DNA from: Vibrio galatheae
GTDB lineage: Bacteria > Pseudomonadota > Gammaproteobacteria > Enterobacterales > Vibrionaceae
Assembly: GCF_000967545.1 (NCBI RefSeq)
Contig: NZ_JXXV01000016.1
Coordinates: forward strand, 310,001-374,000
Length of the DNA stretch: 64,000 nucleotides
Reading direction: 5' to 3'
Shown here: positions 8,180 to 17,567 of the stretch, one piece after another
How positions within the stretch are numbered: position 1 is the first letter of the stretch
Layout: every line of letters starts with the position of its first letter
Position numbers and translations under genes: made by a program
Notes under the pieces: model-generated
What the model saw: only the letters and a program-made list of their open reading frames with translations
What the model was told of the DNA's origin: nothing
Databases searched by the model: none

Positions 8180-9253
8180 ATGAACGAAGCGTATAACCCA
8201 CTTGGTACGGATGGATTTGAGTTTGTCGAATACACGGCAGCTGACGACGAAGGCATCCAAGCGCTTAAAGAGTTATTTAATTCGCTTGGGTTTGCTGAAG
8301 TGGCGAAACACCGTTCAAAACAAGCATGGCTATACCGCCAAGGTGACGTGAATTTTATTGTTAATGCTCAGCCACACAGTCAAGCGCATCAGTTTGCGAA
8401 AGTGCACGGTCCGTCGGTATGTGGGATGGCTTTTCGCGTAAAAGATTCATCTGTTGCAATGAAGCAGGCACTTGAAAATGGCGGTAAGCAATACGTCACT
8501 GAAATTGGCCCAATGGAGCTGAGTATTCCTGCGATTTACGGTATTGGTGAGAGTTTGCTTTATTTTGTTGACCGTTATCAAGATGGCAGTATTTATGAAG
8601 TGGATTTTCGTTTCTATGATGATGCGAAGCAACGTCTTGAAAAGATGGATGTCGGTCTCTACGAAATCGACCATCTGACCCACAATGTAAAACAGGGCAA
8701 CATGGATGTGTGGTCGGGCTTTTATGAACGTATCGGGAATTTCCGCGAGATTCGCTATTTCGATATCGAAGGCAAGTTAACCGGTCTTGTGAGCCGCGCA
8801 ATGACCGCGCCATGTGGCAAGATTCGTATTCCTATCAATGAGTCCTCCGACGATAAATCTCAAATCGAAGAGTTTATCCGTGAATACAATGGCGAAGGCA
8901 TTCAGCACATCGCGTTAACCACCGACGACATTTATAAAACCGTTCAGACGCTACGCGATCGTGGCATGGACTTTATGCCGACACCGGATACGTATTACGA
9001 GAAGATTGATAGCCGTGTTGAAGGTCACACAGAAGATGTTGCTAAGCTGCGTGACTTAAGAATTCTTATTGATGGTGCGCCTATGAAGGACGGCATCTTA
9101 TTGCAGATCTTTACTCAGACTGTCATTGGTCCAGTATTCTTCGAAATTATCCAGCGTAAAGGCAACGAAGGTTTTGGCGAAGGTAACTTTAAAGCGCTAT
9201 TTGAATCGATAGAAGAAGACCAAATTCGTCGCGGAGTACTAAACGATGCATAA
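8180..9253 (+). CDS. hppD: 4-hydroxyphenylpyruvate dioxygenase
   Basis: A 357-residue enzyme converting 4-hydroxyphenylpyruvate to homogentisate in tyrosine degradation. It has two vicinal-oxygen-chelate domains. The iron ligands are visible: His in YEIDHLTHNV (about 163), His in GEGIQHIALTT (about 244), and Glu in GPVFFEIIQRKG (about 323). The C-terminal motif FGEGNFKALFESIE is the family hallmark. Length is usual for bacterial HppD. It starts after a GAGGA Shine-Dalgarno and overlaps hmgA by 8 bases, heading the homogentisate operon. Where HmgA activity is lost, homogentisate from this enzyme becomes the brown pigment pyomelanin; here hmgA looks intact. Confidence 0.96.
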   Translation: MNEAYNPLGTDGFEFVEYTAADDEGIQALKELFNSLGFAEVAKHRSKQAWLYRQGDVNFIVNAQPHSQAHQFAKVHGPSVCGMAFRVKDSSVAMKQALENGGKQYVTEIGPMELSIPAIYGIGESLLYFVDRYQDGSIYEVDFRFYDDAKQRLEKMDVGLYEIDHLTHNVKQGNMDVWSGFYERIGNFREIRYFDIEGKLTGLVSRAMTAPCGKIRIPINESSDDKSQIEEFIREYNGEGIQHIALTTDDIYKTVQTLRDRGMDFMPTPDTYYEKIDSRVEGHTEDVAKLRDLRILIDGAPMKDGILLQIFTQTVIGPVFFEIIQRKGNEGFGEGNFKALFESIEEDQIRRGVLNDA

Positions 9254-10376
9254 ATGGATAACATTCCCTCATCGGGAGGGGGTGTGCTCCAAACAGGCGC
9301 ATGCTGATTTTCCCGAACAGGCAATTTATGAACGCGAAGCGGGTCGCAGTGGCTTTTTTGGCCCTGCGGCGCATTTCCACCACCAACACGCGCCAACAGG
9401 TTGGAGTGAATGGCAAGGTGAGCTAAAACCGCGAGCGTTTAACTTCAATCATGTCGAAGCGTCTCTGCAAGACTCACCTTGGTCAGTGCCGCACCTACTG
9501 CACAACGCAAACTGTAAAGTACGCGTGTGGAAGCTTAGCGATGCGATGTCTCATTTGGTCAGAAATGCCGACGGCGATGAACTGCTGTTTATTCATCAGG
9601 GCAAAGCGGATCTCTATTGTGATTACGGTCATTTAGAAGTGGTTGAAGGGGATTATGTCATGATTCCGCGTTCAACCAACTGGCGACTGGAGCCTCAGGA
9701 ACCCATGTTTGTCTTGATGATTGAAAATACCGATGCCGCGTACACCTTGCCTGAAAAGGGGATGGTTGGTAATCACGCCGTGTTTGATCCTGCGGTACTG
9801 GATGTGCCAAAAATCGACGATCAGTTTAAGGCGCAATATTCTGAAGCCTCGACTCAGGTTCATATTAAAAGGCATGAAAAGGTCAGTGTGGTGACTTATC
9901 CATTTAACCCACTTGATGCGATTGGTTGGCATGGTGACCTAGCAGTGGTGCGCGTGAACTGGCGTGACATCAGGCCGCTTATGTCTCACCGTTACCACTT
10001 GCCACCATCGGCCCACACGACGTTTGTTGGTCAAGGGTTTGTTATTTGCACCTTTGTCCCACGGCCAATCGAGAGCGATCCTGGTGCGTTGAAAGTACCG
10101 TTTTATCATAACAATGATGACTACGACGAGGTGTTGTTCTATCACGCGGGTGACTTCTTCAGTCGAGACAATATTGAAGCGGGTATGGTGACCTTCCATC
10201 CAGCAGGCTTCACTCATGGGCCTCACCCAAAGGCGTTTAAAGCCGGTCAAGAGTACAAGAAAAAGTTTACTGATGAAGTGGCTGTCATGATAGATACACG
10301 CCACGCGTTAAATGTCAGTGAACAGGCTCAAAAGGTTGAGAACGACCAGTACGTTTATAGTTGGCAAGAGAAGTAA
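9246..10376 (+). CDS. hmgA: Homogentisate 1,2-dioxygenase
   Basis: A 376-residue cupin-fold iron dioxygenase that opens the aromatic ring of homogentisate to maleylacetoacetate. Landmarks are AAHFHHQHAPTGW near the N-terminus, YEFNPLDA-type sequence (here YPFNPLDAIGWHGDL, about 219-233), YDEVLFYHAGDFF, and the metal-binding segment FHPAGFTHGPHP (about 318-329). It is shorter than mammalian HGD (about 445) but usual for this bacterial subfamily. The ATG lies inside the last codons of hppD. No frameshift or stop is seen, so the strain should not accumulate pigment by loss of this gene. Confidence 0.94.
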   Translation: MHKWITFPHREGVCSKQAHADFPEQAIYEREAGRSGFFGPAAHFHHQHAPTGWSEWQGELKPRAFNFNHVEASLQDSPWSVPHLLHNANCKVRVWKLSDAMSHLVRNADGDELLFIHQGKADLYCDYGHLEVVEGDYVMIPRSTNWRLEPQEPMFVLMIENTDAAYTLPEKGMVGNHAVFDPAVLDVPKIDDQFKAQYSEASTQVHIKRHEKVSVVTYPFNPLDAIGWHGDLAVVRVNWRDIRPLMSHRYHLPPSAHTTFVGQGFVICTFVPRPIESDPGALKVPFYHNNDDYDEVLFYHAGDFFSRDNIEAGMVTFHPAGFTHGPHPKAFKAGQEYKKKFTDEVAVMIDTRHALNVSEQAQKVENDQYVYSWQEK

Positions 10377-10390
10377 TAAAAGGATTTAGT

Positions 10391-11404
10391 ATGAAGTTAG
10401 CAACCCTAAAAAACGACAGTCGTGACGGCTTACTGGTTGTGGTCAACAAGGCACTTTCTAAATGCGTAGCCGTGCCGGAAGTGGCGCAGACAATGCAAGA
10501 AGCGTTGGACAATTGGCGACACGTAGAGCCACAGTTGAATGAAGTCTATTTGGCATTGAACAATGGTGAACTAACCAGCGAAATGCCGTTTGAACCAACA
10601 TTGTGTGAGTCACCACTACCTAGAGCTTACCAATGGGCTGACGGCTCTGCGTATGTCAATCACGTTGAATTGGTGCGTAAAGCTCGTGGTGCTGAAATGC
10701 CACCGAGTTTTTGGACTGATCCTCTGATGTATCAAGGTGGGTCAGACACGTTTATTGGACCTTGCGATGACATTCCAGTTGCGAGCGAAGAGTGGGGGAT
10801 TGATTTCGAAGGTGAAGTTGCGGTGGTGACGGGGGATGTCCCGATGGGTGTCTCAGCAGAAGACGCAGCGCAGTCTATTCGCCTTGTCATGTTAGTCAAC
10901 GATGTTTCTCTGCGTGGGTTGATTCCCAATGAGCTGGCAAAAGGGTTCGGTTTTTTCCAATCTAAACCCTCATCAGTGTTTTCGCCCGTTGCGGTGACAC
11001 CAGATGAGTTAGGTGAGGATTGGGATGGCGGAAAGGTCAGTTTGCCTTTGCTGAGCTTCTACAACGACCAACCATTTGGCTGTCCAAATGCAGGGGTGGA
11101 TATGACGTTTGAGTTTCCACAATTGATAGCACACGCAGCCAAAACCCGTCCGCTATCAGCAGGTGCGATTATTGGGTCGGGAACCGTGTCGAACAAACAG
11201 GGCACTGACTATGGCACTGCAATTGCTGAAGGTGGCGTGGGGTATTCTTGCATTGCTGAAGTGAGGATGATAGAGACTATTCGTGATGGTTCGCCATCAA
11301 CAAGCTTTATGAAGTTTGGTGACCGAATCAAGTTAGAAATGAAAGATGCACAAGGCAATTCTATATTTGGCGCTATCGACCAACAAGTGGTGATGTATGG
11401 GTGA
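10391..11404 (+). CDS. Fumarylacetoacetate hydrolase family protein
   Basis: A 337-residue protein expected to hydrolyse fumarylacetoacetate to fumarate and acetoacetate, the last step of the operon's pathway. The FAH fold signature is visible in [18 protein letters not shown] (about 107-124) and the metal-binding [12 protein letters not shown] (about 138-149). Later come the VNDVSLRG and IGSGTVSNK segments. The start at 10391 is chosen because AAAGGA sits 7 bases upstream; a longer in-frame reading from 10361 lies inside hmgA and lacks a Shine-Dalgarno. It overlaps maiA by 8 bases. Confidence 0.93.
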   Translation: MKLATLKNDSRDGLLVVVNKALSKCVAVPEVAQTMQEALDNWRHVEPQLNEVYLALNNGELTSEMPFEPTLCESPLPRAYQWADGSAYVNHVELVRKARGAEMPPSFWTDPLMYQGGSDTFIGPCDDIPVASEEWGIDFEGEVAVVTGDVPMGVSAEDAAQSIRLVMLVNDVSLRGLIPNELAKGFGFFQSKPSSVFSPVAVTPDELGEDWDGGKVSLPLLSFYNDQPFGCPNAGVDMTFEFPQLIAHAAKTRPLSAGAIIGSGTVSNKQGTDYGTAIAEGGVGYSCIAEVRMIETIRDGSPSTSFMKFGDRIKLEMKDAQGNSIFGAIDQQVVMYG

Positions 11405-12053
11405 GCGTGTGCTGTATGGTTATTGGCGCTCTTCCGCGGCGTATCGGGTGAGAATCGCGCTCAACCTAAAAGGCTTAAGCTATCAGCAGCGCTCAATTCA
11501 TTTGATTAAAAATGGCGGAGAGCAACACTCCGCCGAGTTTCAACAATTGAACCCCAATCAGCTCGTGCCCGTGTTGGTCGATGGTGATTGGGTCTTGAAT
11601 CAATCGCTCGCGATCATAGACTATCTTGACGAAACGTACCCAGACCAGTTACTCACACCGCAGGACCCGCAACGTCGTTACTTGGTGAAAGCGCTTGCGC
11701 AAGACATCGCCATAGACGTTCATCCGCTCAATAATTTGCGTGTTCTTCAGTACCTTTCTGGTCAGTTGAATGTAAGCGATGAGGACAAAAACCAATGGTA
11801 TCACCACTGGATTCACCAAGGGTTTTCCGCGTTAGAAACTCGTTTAGCAGCCAGCAGTGGTCAATATTGCGTGGGTGATGAAGTGACACTAGTGGATGTG
11901 TGTTTAGTTCCCCAAGTGTACAACGCCAATCGTTTTAATGTTGATTTAAGCGGTTATCCAATAATAGAAAGAGTGACAATGTCACTCAATGATCTCGATG
12001 CATTTAAGAGGGCTGCTCCTGAGGTGCAGCCAGATGCGAACGCAGGTTCATAA
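11397..12053 (+). CDS. maiA: Maleylacetoacetate isomerase (zeta-class GST)
   Basis: A 218-residue glutathione-S-transferase-fold enzyme that isomerises maleylacetoacetate to fumarylacetoacetate using glutathione. The N-terminal thioredoxin-like domain carries the zeta motif as [15 protein letters not shown] (about 12-26). The usual SSCSxR cysteine position is occupied by alanine. [22 protein letters not shown] is the glutathione-binding turn and SLAI strand. The C-terminal helical domain is complete. It is the fourth gene of the hppD-hmgA-FAH-maiA operon. Its last 50 bases overlap the convergent diguanylate cyclase gene, so its 3' end lies within the opposing coding sequence. Confidence 0.93.
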   Translation: MGERVLYGYWRSSAAYRVRIALNLKGLSYQQRSIHLIKNGGEQHSAEFQQLNPNQLVPVLVDGDWVLNQSLAIIDYLDETYPDQLLTPQDPQRRYLVKALAQDIAIDVHPLNNLRVLQYLSGQLNVSDEDKNQWYHHWIHQGFSALETRLAASSGQYCVGDEVTLVDVCLVPQVYNANRFNVDLSGYPIIERVTMSLNDLDAFKRAAPEVQPDANAGS

Positions 12054-13188
12054 CTGCAATTTGATTTCTTCCGCCCTCTTTCGCTTGATAGAGGGCTTTA
12101 TCTGCGCGTTCCATTAACTCAATCATAGAGCACTTTTCATTGGCAGAACTGATCGCCACGCCTGCACTGATAGTGATGACATTTGAGCACGATGAGTGTT
12201 GATGGGGAATGGACGCGCTTTCTACTTCAAGCCTGATTAGCTCTGCGATTGCAATGGCTTTGTCTAAACTGGTATTGGGCAGCACGGCGACAAACTCCTC
12301 TCCACCGACGCGCGCGAAAAAACTGTACTCAGCTTCCAAGTCGATAAACGTGAGCCTTTTGGCGACACTACGTAAGGCTTTATCGCCCGCGACATGGCCA
12401 TAATTATCATTGAAGGGTTTAAAATGGTCGATATCAAACAAGATTACGCATAAGGTCTGTTGGTACTTTTGGGTTCTTTGCCAGATGGTTTCTATCTTCT
12501 GATTAAAGTAGGTACGATTTTTTAATAGTGTTAATGCATCTTGCTCGGCAAGTTGTTTGATTGATAAGTTTGCTTCCGACAGCTGGCGGATAAGCTGTTC
12601 TTTCTCGATTGCTTCTTTGATCCTAACAATGGCTTTGTTGTGCAAAGTGCGTGTGTACAAACTCATGTAAATGACGCCACATAGCACCAGAATAAAAGCC
12701 TCGAAGTGTCGATTTAAGCCAAGCGAAAAATAGATGACGAGTGGCAGAATGAGTGACCAAAAATAGGCTCTCAGTACGGAAACTGAGTTGATGTGGAATA
12801 TGGTGCCTGCAAAGGCGAGGGCGGTACACCAGATAGTACTGGCAAGCAGGTTTTGCTCGGGGGCAACTTGAATGTACCAGATTGAGCCTAATGACCAGAC
12901 GAAGCCCACCAGCGAACGTGCAATCAGCATCCCTATCCAGTGGATTTGCTTCATTGAGCCGTTGTCGATGAGAGGGCGGAGATAGCGGTCTACTAGATAG
13001 CGGAGTGAGATGACTACGATAAATAGCATCGCCCAGATAATGCTATGGGTGGAAATTCCATAGTTAAACACAGAGACACTGAGCACCAAAGCGGCAAGCC
13101 CACTTTGTAAAATTGCGATCAAAGGAAAAGCATCTAACATTTCCAAATGCTTTCTTCGTTCTATCTCAAATGTGATACTTGAGTCCAT
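12004..13188 (-). CDS. Membrane diguanylate cyclase (GGDEF)
   Basis: A 394-residue protein. About six hydrophobic helices (about 20-195) precede a short coiled coil and a GGDEF domain (about 220-385). The active motif ARVGGEEF is intact (GGEEF at 295-299), and [11 protein letters not shown] carries the metal-binding aspartate. The RxxD I-site is absent just upstream of GGEEF. It is therefore predicted to make cyclic di-GMP without product inhibition at that site. The membrane region resembles an MASE-type sensor, with the ligand unknown. It is convergent with and overlaps the end of maiA. Confidence 0.88.
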   Translation of the reverse strand: MDSSITFEIERRKHLEMLDAFPLIAILQSGLAALVLSVSVFNYGISTHSIIWAMLFIVVISLRYLVDRYLRPLIDNGSMKQIHWIGMLIARSLVGFVWSLGSIWYIQVAPEQNLLASTIWCTALAFAGTIFHINSVSVLRAYFWSLILPLVIYFSLGLNRHFEAFILVLCGVIYMSLYTRTLHNKAIVRIKEAIEKEQLIRQLSEANLSIKQLAEQDALTLLKNRTYFNQKIETIWQRTQKYQQTLCVILFDIDHFKPFNDNYGHVAGDKALRSVAKRLTFIDLEAEYSFFARVGGEEFVAVLPNTSLDKAIAIAELIRLEVESASIPHQHSSCSNVITISAGVAISSANEKCSMIELMERADKALYQAKEGGRNQIAVMNLRSHLAAPQEQPS

Positions 13189-13285
13189 TAAGCCATCATT
13201 TTTGTTTACTTTTGATTTGAACCTACCTTAATCGACTTACGGTGTAAATAAAGTGTTAATAGAATTGATGCTTATGACCAGAATG

Positions 13286-13310
13286 CAAAAAGCCACCTTA
13301 ATCGGTGGCC
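13286..13310 (-). terminator. Intrinsic terminator after the small zinc-ribbon gene
   Basis: On the minus strand, GGCCACC and GGTGGCTTTTT form a 6-bp GC stem (292-297 with 304-309 in the 13-kb region) followed by five T. It lies about 30 bases downstream of the 61-residue gene. Confidence 0.75.
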
Positions 13311-13340
13311 TTAGACTCGTCTTTGGAGAATGAATGCGAA

Positions 13341-13526
13341 TTAACGTAATGCGCTGAGTTGGCGCTCACGGAACTGTAATTCGGCAATGTTGAATTGGCG
13401 TACATCCAGTGTCGCTAGGTCGTTGCACTCTTGACATGAGCAATGACTTTTTCCATCAACATATTCATGCTTGGTTAACATGCTTGGTTTCTTGCACCAA
13501 TCGCATACACCTTCGATTGTAAACAT
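13341..13526 (-). CDS. Small zinc-ribbon-like protein, 61 residues
   Basis: MFTIEGVCDWCKKPSML opens the protein, with the first cysteine pair CDWC (8-11). A second cluster CSCQEC lies at about 29-34, compatible with a four-cysteine zinc site. The C-terminal half is a charged helix (IAELQFRERQLSAL). The start has a GGGGAGAAGACT-like purine-rich sequence upstream. The gene has its own terminator. It looks like a short conserved Vibrio protein, perhaps binding nucleic acid or protein. I do not recognise a named family. Confidence 0.72.
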   Translation of the reverse strand: MFTIEGVCDWCKKPSMLTKHEYVDGKSHCSCQECNDLATLDVRQFNIAELQFRERQLSALR

Positions 13527-13695
13527 AGTCTTCTCCCCACCTTATTTGCTAGGTGTTATTTTCGCGGGGAATTATGGCATGAATACCTGTATATGGTTAA
13601 CTATTTGTTACGAGGAATGCGAGAGTGATCGATTGCGCGGCTTTGTTTTATAAGCCCTGTCGAAAAAATGTAGCTGAGGTAGATTGTATTTGTAA

Positions 13696-14724
13696 CTATT
13701 TGTTAACGTGCTTGAGGATGACCTTAAGCGCCTGATTTAAAAGCTTCATTTCATCTTCACTGCCCTTGAGATCAGGGTGATATATTTTTGAAAGTTGCTT
13801 ATAGCGAATTTTGATCTGTTTCTCTTCAGGGAGCTTGGCTGGATTAAAGCCAAACATTGCGCAAGCTAGCGTAATAGGTTTGTCCTGAGTTTGGTTACTA
13901 TTGCTGACACCATTCTCTTGCGCCTGAAGTTTTTTAATGTGGCGATACATGGCCTCCATCTGACGTTTTTGTTGTTTTAGCGTTTCATCTTTACGCCTCA
14001 ATTCTCGATCCAGTTTAACCTGCTGTCGTTGCACATCAGAATCAGTCGCGAGAGAAGAGTTCAGCACTTTACGATTAGTTCGTATTAACCACGCGATTAC
14101 GGCGAGGCTAATTAATAGTAGCGCTGTTAACGCGTAGATGGGGGCGTTTTGAGCTTGTTCACTTTCCGAAATTGACCTAGCTTTGGGACTGAGTTCTATA
14201 TTCTGCCCGTCGAACGCGACTTCCAGTTGGTCGATAGCCGCTACTTGCTTTGCTCTGCGATTGTTGAACTGTTGTTCGAGCACCCGTGCATAGTCATCTT
14301 CAGCGTTAGGATCTTCCTTGGCGGCTTGCTGATACCAAAGTTTAGCTAAATCGAGATTGTCTGGTTGCAGCGTTGTTTTTTCGTAGAGCTGGCCGAGCAG
14401 CAGAGTCGCATGTTGATCGCCAGCCAAAGCAGCTTTACTGAGCCAAAAAATCGCGTTTTCAATATCAATACTGGTACCGATTCCTTGGTAGTATGCTTCG
14501 CCAAGCTTTGCAGCAGCGCTTGTGTTGCCGTTCTCTGCCGCTTGTTGATACCAGTAAAAGGACTCGGAATCTGACTGCTCTACATCTTGCCCTTTAGCAT
14601 ATTTTTCTGCGAGTTCGAATTGAGCATGAAGATTGTTATTTTGTGCGCTTTGAATGAGTGCTTCTACGGTTTGAGCCTGGCTCATTGAAGAAAAGATAAC
14701 AAGTAGAAGGAATAGAGTGCGCAA
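13696..14724 (-). CDS. Sel1-repeat membrane protein with C-terminal J domain
   Basis: A 342-residue protein. A signal peptide (MRTLFLLLVIFSSMSQAQ, about 1-18) is followed by several Sel1-like repeats (about 20-155), e.g. AKYAKGQDVEQSDSESFYWY and AKLGEAYYQGIG. A transmembrane helix (IYALTALLLISLAVIAWLI, about 196-214) comes next, then a basic coiled coil. The C-terminus is a short J domain (about 280-342) with the HPD motif in KIYHPDLKG. This puts the repeats in the periplasm and the J domain in the cytoplasm, where it could recruit DnaK to the membrane. The partner is unknown. No close named homologue is recognised. Confidence 0.85.
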   Translation of the reverse strand: MRTLFLLLVIFSSMSQAQTVEALIQSAQNNNLHAQFELAEKYAKGQDVEQSDSESFYWYQQAAENGNTSAAAKLGEAYYQGIGTSIDIENAIFWLSKAALAGDQHATLLLGQLYEKTTLQPDNLDLAKLWYQQAAKEDPNAEDDYARVLEQQFNNRRAKQVAAIDQLEVAFDGQNIELSPKARSISESEQAQNAPIYALTALLLISLAVIAWLIRTNRKVLNSSLATDSDVQRQQVKLDRELRRKDETLKQQKRQMEAMYRHIKKLQAQENGVSNSNQTQDKPITLACAMFGFNPAKLPEEKQIKIRYKQLSKIYHPDLKGSEDEMKLLNQALKVILKHVNK

Positions 14725-14820
14725 ATCAGCCTCTTATAGCTAAGGTAAAGTGATTGTATTTGCTAAGTATATCAATGGAACGGAAGAAATAGACAAAAAT
14801 TGTTAGTGATCGATAGCAAG

Positions 14821-14852
14821 ACATAAAAATGGCACCCGAAGATGCCATTTTT
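14821..14852 (-). terminator. Intrinsic terminator after the YiaD-like lipoprotein gene
   Basis: A perfect 10-bp stem (14825-14834 with 14843-14852) encloses an 8-base loop. On the minus strand the second arm ends in TTTTTATG. It is 18 bases past the stop codon. Confidence 0.85.
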
Positions 14853-14869
14853 GCCGCTGTAGATCGAGA

Positions 14870-15538
14870 TTATTTCAGAGGTAAGATCTGAATTTCAACG
14901 CGTCGGTTACAGGCTCGGCCTTGAGTGGTGCTGTTTGAACACAATGGGTAGCGTTCACCGTTGCCTCGGGCAATCGCGCGGCCCGTTGCCACGCCTTGTG
15001 ATACCAGATAACCACGTACTGACTCTGCACGTCGCTCCGAAAGAATTTGGTTGGTAGTATCGCTACCTGTGCTGTCGGTATGACCATCAACTACAAGACT
15101 GGTATCAGGGTATTCAACTAGGATGCGTGCCACGCCACGAAGCGTTTTGTGAATGGTCGGATCTAACTGATATGAGTTGGTTTGAAATCCGATACCATTC
15201 TCCATGCGCAGCAGCAGTTGGTTTTCGCCAACTCGCTCGACTTGCACGCCGGAATCGAGCAGTTCTTTACGCAGTGCGGCTTCTTGCTGGTCGAAGTAGT
15301 AGCCAATACCACCGCCGACAGCCGCGCCACCTGCCGCACCGATCAGGGCACGTTTTCTACGCTCATCCGCATCATCACCGGTTGCTAGCCCTGCAGCAGC
15401 ACCTGCGATAGCACCAATCAATGCGCCTTGTGTCGCTGAGTTTGTTTCTGTTTCACCCGTGGTGGCGTTTTGGCGTTGGGTCGCTTGACAGCCTGAAAGG
15501 GCAATAGCGATTGCTAGAGCAGCGGTAATCTTTTTCAC
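14870..15538 (-). CDS. OmpA-family lipoprotein, YiaD-like
   Basis: A 222-residue outer-membrane lipoprotein. The N-terminus KKITAALAIAIALSGC is a lipoprotein signal with lipobox LSGC. A glycine-zipper region follows (GALIGAIAGAAAGLATG and GAAGGAAVGGGIGYYFD, about 35-80). The C-terminal OmpA/MotB peptidoglycan-binding domain (about 105-220) has VDGHTDSTGS, LSERRAESVRGYL and CNRRVEIQ. The GTG at 15538 is chosen because it begins the signal peptide and has GGAG about ten bases upstream; the longer reading would add 13 residues ahead of it. E. coli YiaD has the same order of domains. Confidence 0.9.
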   Translation of the reverse strand: MKKITAALAIAIALSGCQATQRQNATTGETETNSATQGALIGAIAGAAAGLATGDDADERRKRALIGAAGGAAVGGGIGYYFDQQEAALRKELLDSGVQVERVGENQLLLRMENGIGFQTNSYQLDPTIHKTLRGVARILVEYPDTSLVVDGHTDSTGSDTTNQILSERRAESVRGYLVSQGVATGRAIARGNGERYPLCSNSTTQGRACNRRVEIQILPLK

Positions 15539-15838
15539 GATAACATCTCCGTGTATTCTCGTATCAATCCAGAGCAACTCTACTTAGGGTTTGCGGTCAA
15601 AGTTACTGATGCAGGTGAGGATAGTTCAGGCAGTTTAACTCGCCAACCGCAATCCGTGCGCTATGAGTAGTCTTTGGAGAGCAAAGCCTAGGCGTCGTCA
15701 GTCCAGTTCGTTACTATGATGGTGTCAGACGACAGTGTCTGAGCTTTGGATGCCATCAATAAAGCTGATGGCATTCCTTATGTCAAGACAACAAAGTTTA
15801 ATTGACTGAATATTAACGCTGGCTGAACGAGGGGTTTG
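15539..15838. other. 300-base intergenic region with two short hairpins
   Basis: No ORF is convincing here. Two inverted repeats are visible: TCAGAC/GTCTGA near 15725-15742, and a perfect 8-bp ATGCCATC/GATGGCAT (15750-15757 with 15767-15774). Neither has a T run. The promoter of the YiaD-like gene should lie in the part next to 15540. Confidence 0.4.
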
Positions 15839-16522
15839 CTAGCGGAGCATTTTTGGTGCTTGAGCGCCATTGATTGGGCGATTGACGGAAACTGTGCGAC
15901 CCTTTTTTAAGCCGACTTCGTAATCTGCGGTTAGATTTTTCATCGCTTCTCTAAGCTGTTGCTTAAATGTTTCGCGATCGATATTTTTAAATTCTTTGTC
16001 GATGTAATCATCAATCTTTTTCGCTGAGTCCTCATCTGGGCTGATGATAGGCAGTTTTTCCAATGCGCCTTCTACCCAACCAGATAGAAACGAGTTTACT
16101 CTGCGAGTCACTTCTGCGGTCGGTGTGCCTGTACCCGCAAAACCATTTCGAAAGCGGCCAGTTTGTTCGTTCATTTCACGGTAGATAATATCGAATGCAA
16201 ACGCGGCGAAGATAGCTCGGTCAGCCTCGCCAATGAATTCAACGCGCTTTAAGCCTTTATGATTGAGAAGCACCGCTTCGACACCAAATTTGGTGTTGAT
16301 GCCACGAATGATTCTTAGCAAGTTAGAACCCACATTAGCTGGGAGTAGGTGAGTCGATTGCGTTTTCCCCATCTTGATGAACTCAATATCGTCCTTATCT
16401 AGTCCGTATTTAAGCATTAGACGGTGAGCCATCTTGATCGCATTTGCGGCTTCGTTGACGTTGGCAGAGTTACCAAGTTCTAAACATTTCGCAATTTTCT
16501 TGAGGGCTTTTTGTTTATCCAT
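15839..16522 (-). CDS. DUF2786 domain-containing protein
   Basis: A 227-residue soluble protein. The first 45 residues (KALKKIAKCLELGNSANVNEAANAIKMAHRLMLKYGL) match the DUF2786 helical repeat. The remainder has no recognised motif; it is mixed charged with a conserved-looking NGFAGTGTPTAEVTRRVN segment (about 120-140). The ATG at 16522 is preferred; an in-frame TTG four codons earlier is the alternative, and neither has a clear Shine-Dalgarno. Function is unknown. DUF2786 often occurs in phage and plasmid proteins, but the neighbours here are core genes. Confidence 0.8.
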   Translation of the reverse strand: MDKQKALKKIAKCLELGNSANVNEAANAIKMAHRLMLKYGLDKDDIEFIKMGKTQSTHLLPANVGSNLLRIIRGINTKFGVEAVLLNHKGLKRVEFIGEADRAIFAAFAFDIIYREMNEQTGRFRNGFAGTGTPTAEVTRRVNSFLSGWVEGALEKLPIISPDEDSAKKIDDYIDKEFKNIDRETFKQQLREAMKNLTADYEVGLKKGRTVSVNRPINGAQAPKMLR

Positions 16523-16620
16523 CGACCGAATCAAATCTCGCTAATTTGGCAAAGTCGGACATTTTAGCTGTTTCTAGCCCAAAACGGAAATGAGATATAG
16601 TTATAAGGTGATTCAGGTGA

Positions 16621-16650
16621 TAAAAAATGCCACTGACTGAGCAGTGGCAT
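16621..16650 (-). terminator. Intrinsic terminator after the DUF3334 gene
   Basis: A perfect 9-bp stem (16627-16635 with 16642-16650) encloses loop ACTGAG, and T-rich tails follow on both strands (TTTTTTA on the minus). It lies 32 bases past the stop. Confidence 0.85.
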
Positions 16651-16681
16651 AATTAAAAATAACCGATCTATTGCTTAGGGG

Positions 16682-17362
16682 TTAGATACCGAGTTCATCC
16701 AACAGATCATTGGCATTGCTGTCTTGCTTGTTATCTTGCTCTGCCTTAGCTTTCATTTTCTGTTGAGCCTGTTCCAAAATGTCATCTGGACACTCATCTT
16801 CCGCGACTTCAAATTCTTCTAACTGAATAAACTCAGTTTTGTCCATTGCTAGCTCAAGATAGAAAATATTACCGTGTTCGGTAGAGAAGGTAACGCGACG
16901 TGCTTGAGGGCGGTCTAAATTGGTATCGACAGACAAGTTTACTTGTTTGTTCAATGACAGCATTTTGGGTTGGTTCTGGGTAATATGTGTTTGCAGATCT
17001 TTACGTACCTGATTCGTAAAATGCCCCACTAGCTGGTTCATTAGTTCACCGAGTACATCCGCCACTTCGTCTGATGTGTGCAGAACGGCAAGCTCTTCAT
17101 CAGGCATGCCCATGTTGCGCATGTAATTGGTGTAAACCTCAAGCGCGGCTTTTGAGGTGAAATTGATAACGACAAGACCAGAGAATCCGCCATCGAAAAG
17201 CACAAAACATCCGAAATCCGGTTTTAAGCTGGTTTTCGTGATCTTTTGCACCATGGCTGAGTAGGTAATCTGCGAGCTCGTTGCTGAGGTTAAAACGCCA
17301 GAAACGGACTGGCATAATTTCAAAAGAATATCTTCTGTTGTAATGATTTTATTTCTTTTCAT
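16682..17362 (-). CDS. DUF3334 family protein, possibly CheX/CheC-like
   Basis: A 226-residue cytoplasmic protein matching the DUF3334 family of vibrios and relatives. The segment EVADVLGELMNQLVGHF (about 105-122) has the E-x2-N spacing found in CheC/CheX/FliY phosphatases. The surrounding alpha-beta pattern, with GGFSGLVVINFTSKAALEVYTNYM before it, also resembles CheX. A link to dephosphorylating a response regulator is inference. The C-terminal 40 residues are an acidic, lysine-rich tail. The ATG at 17362 is preferred over an in-frame TTG five codons upstream. Confidence 0.82.
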   Translation of the reverse strand: MKRNKIITTEDILLKLCQSVSGVLTSATSSQITYSAMVQKITKTSLKPDFGCFVLFDGGFSGLVVINFTSKAALEVYTNYMRNMGMPDEELAVLHTSDEVADVLGELMNQLVGHFTNQVRKDLQTHITQNQPKMLSLNKQVNLSVDTNLDRPQARRVTFSTEHGNIFYLELAMDKTEFIQLEEFEVAEDECPDDILEQAQQKMKAKAEQDNKQDSNANDLLDELGI

Positions 17363-17567
17363 GGATGACTCGCTCAATAAGAGACGCTTAAAGTGTGTCT
17401 GATAACTCTAAGTGTGGGAAAAAAATGCGATAAGTTCCATTCTGACACTGCAATTCTGTTTTGATCACCCTTTTAAATGTTGTAAAGTGACCTGATTCAA
17501 ATAATAGTTTTTAAACTGAAGCGAACCCACTGCTGATTGGATCGGCGTTGTAGGGGGCAGGAAGCAA

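Noticed and set aside
10361..10390. Longer N-terminus for the fumarylacetoacetate hydrolase gene
   Set aside because: The extension lies inside hmgA; the ATG at 10391 has a proper Shine-Dalgarno and matches the family.
13580..13615. LexA-like site CTGTATATGG...
   Set aside because: Only one half matches the CTGT-N8-ACAG consensus.
15127..15411. 94-residue plus-strand frame inside the YiaD-like lipoprotein gene
   Set aside because: Antisense shadow rich in H, R and C, typical of reverse reading of a glycine/alanine-rich gene.
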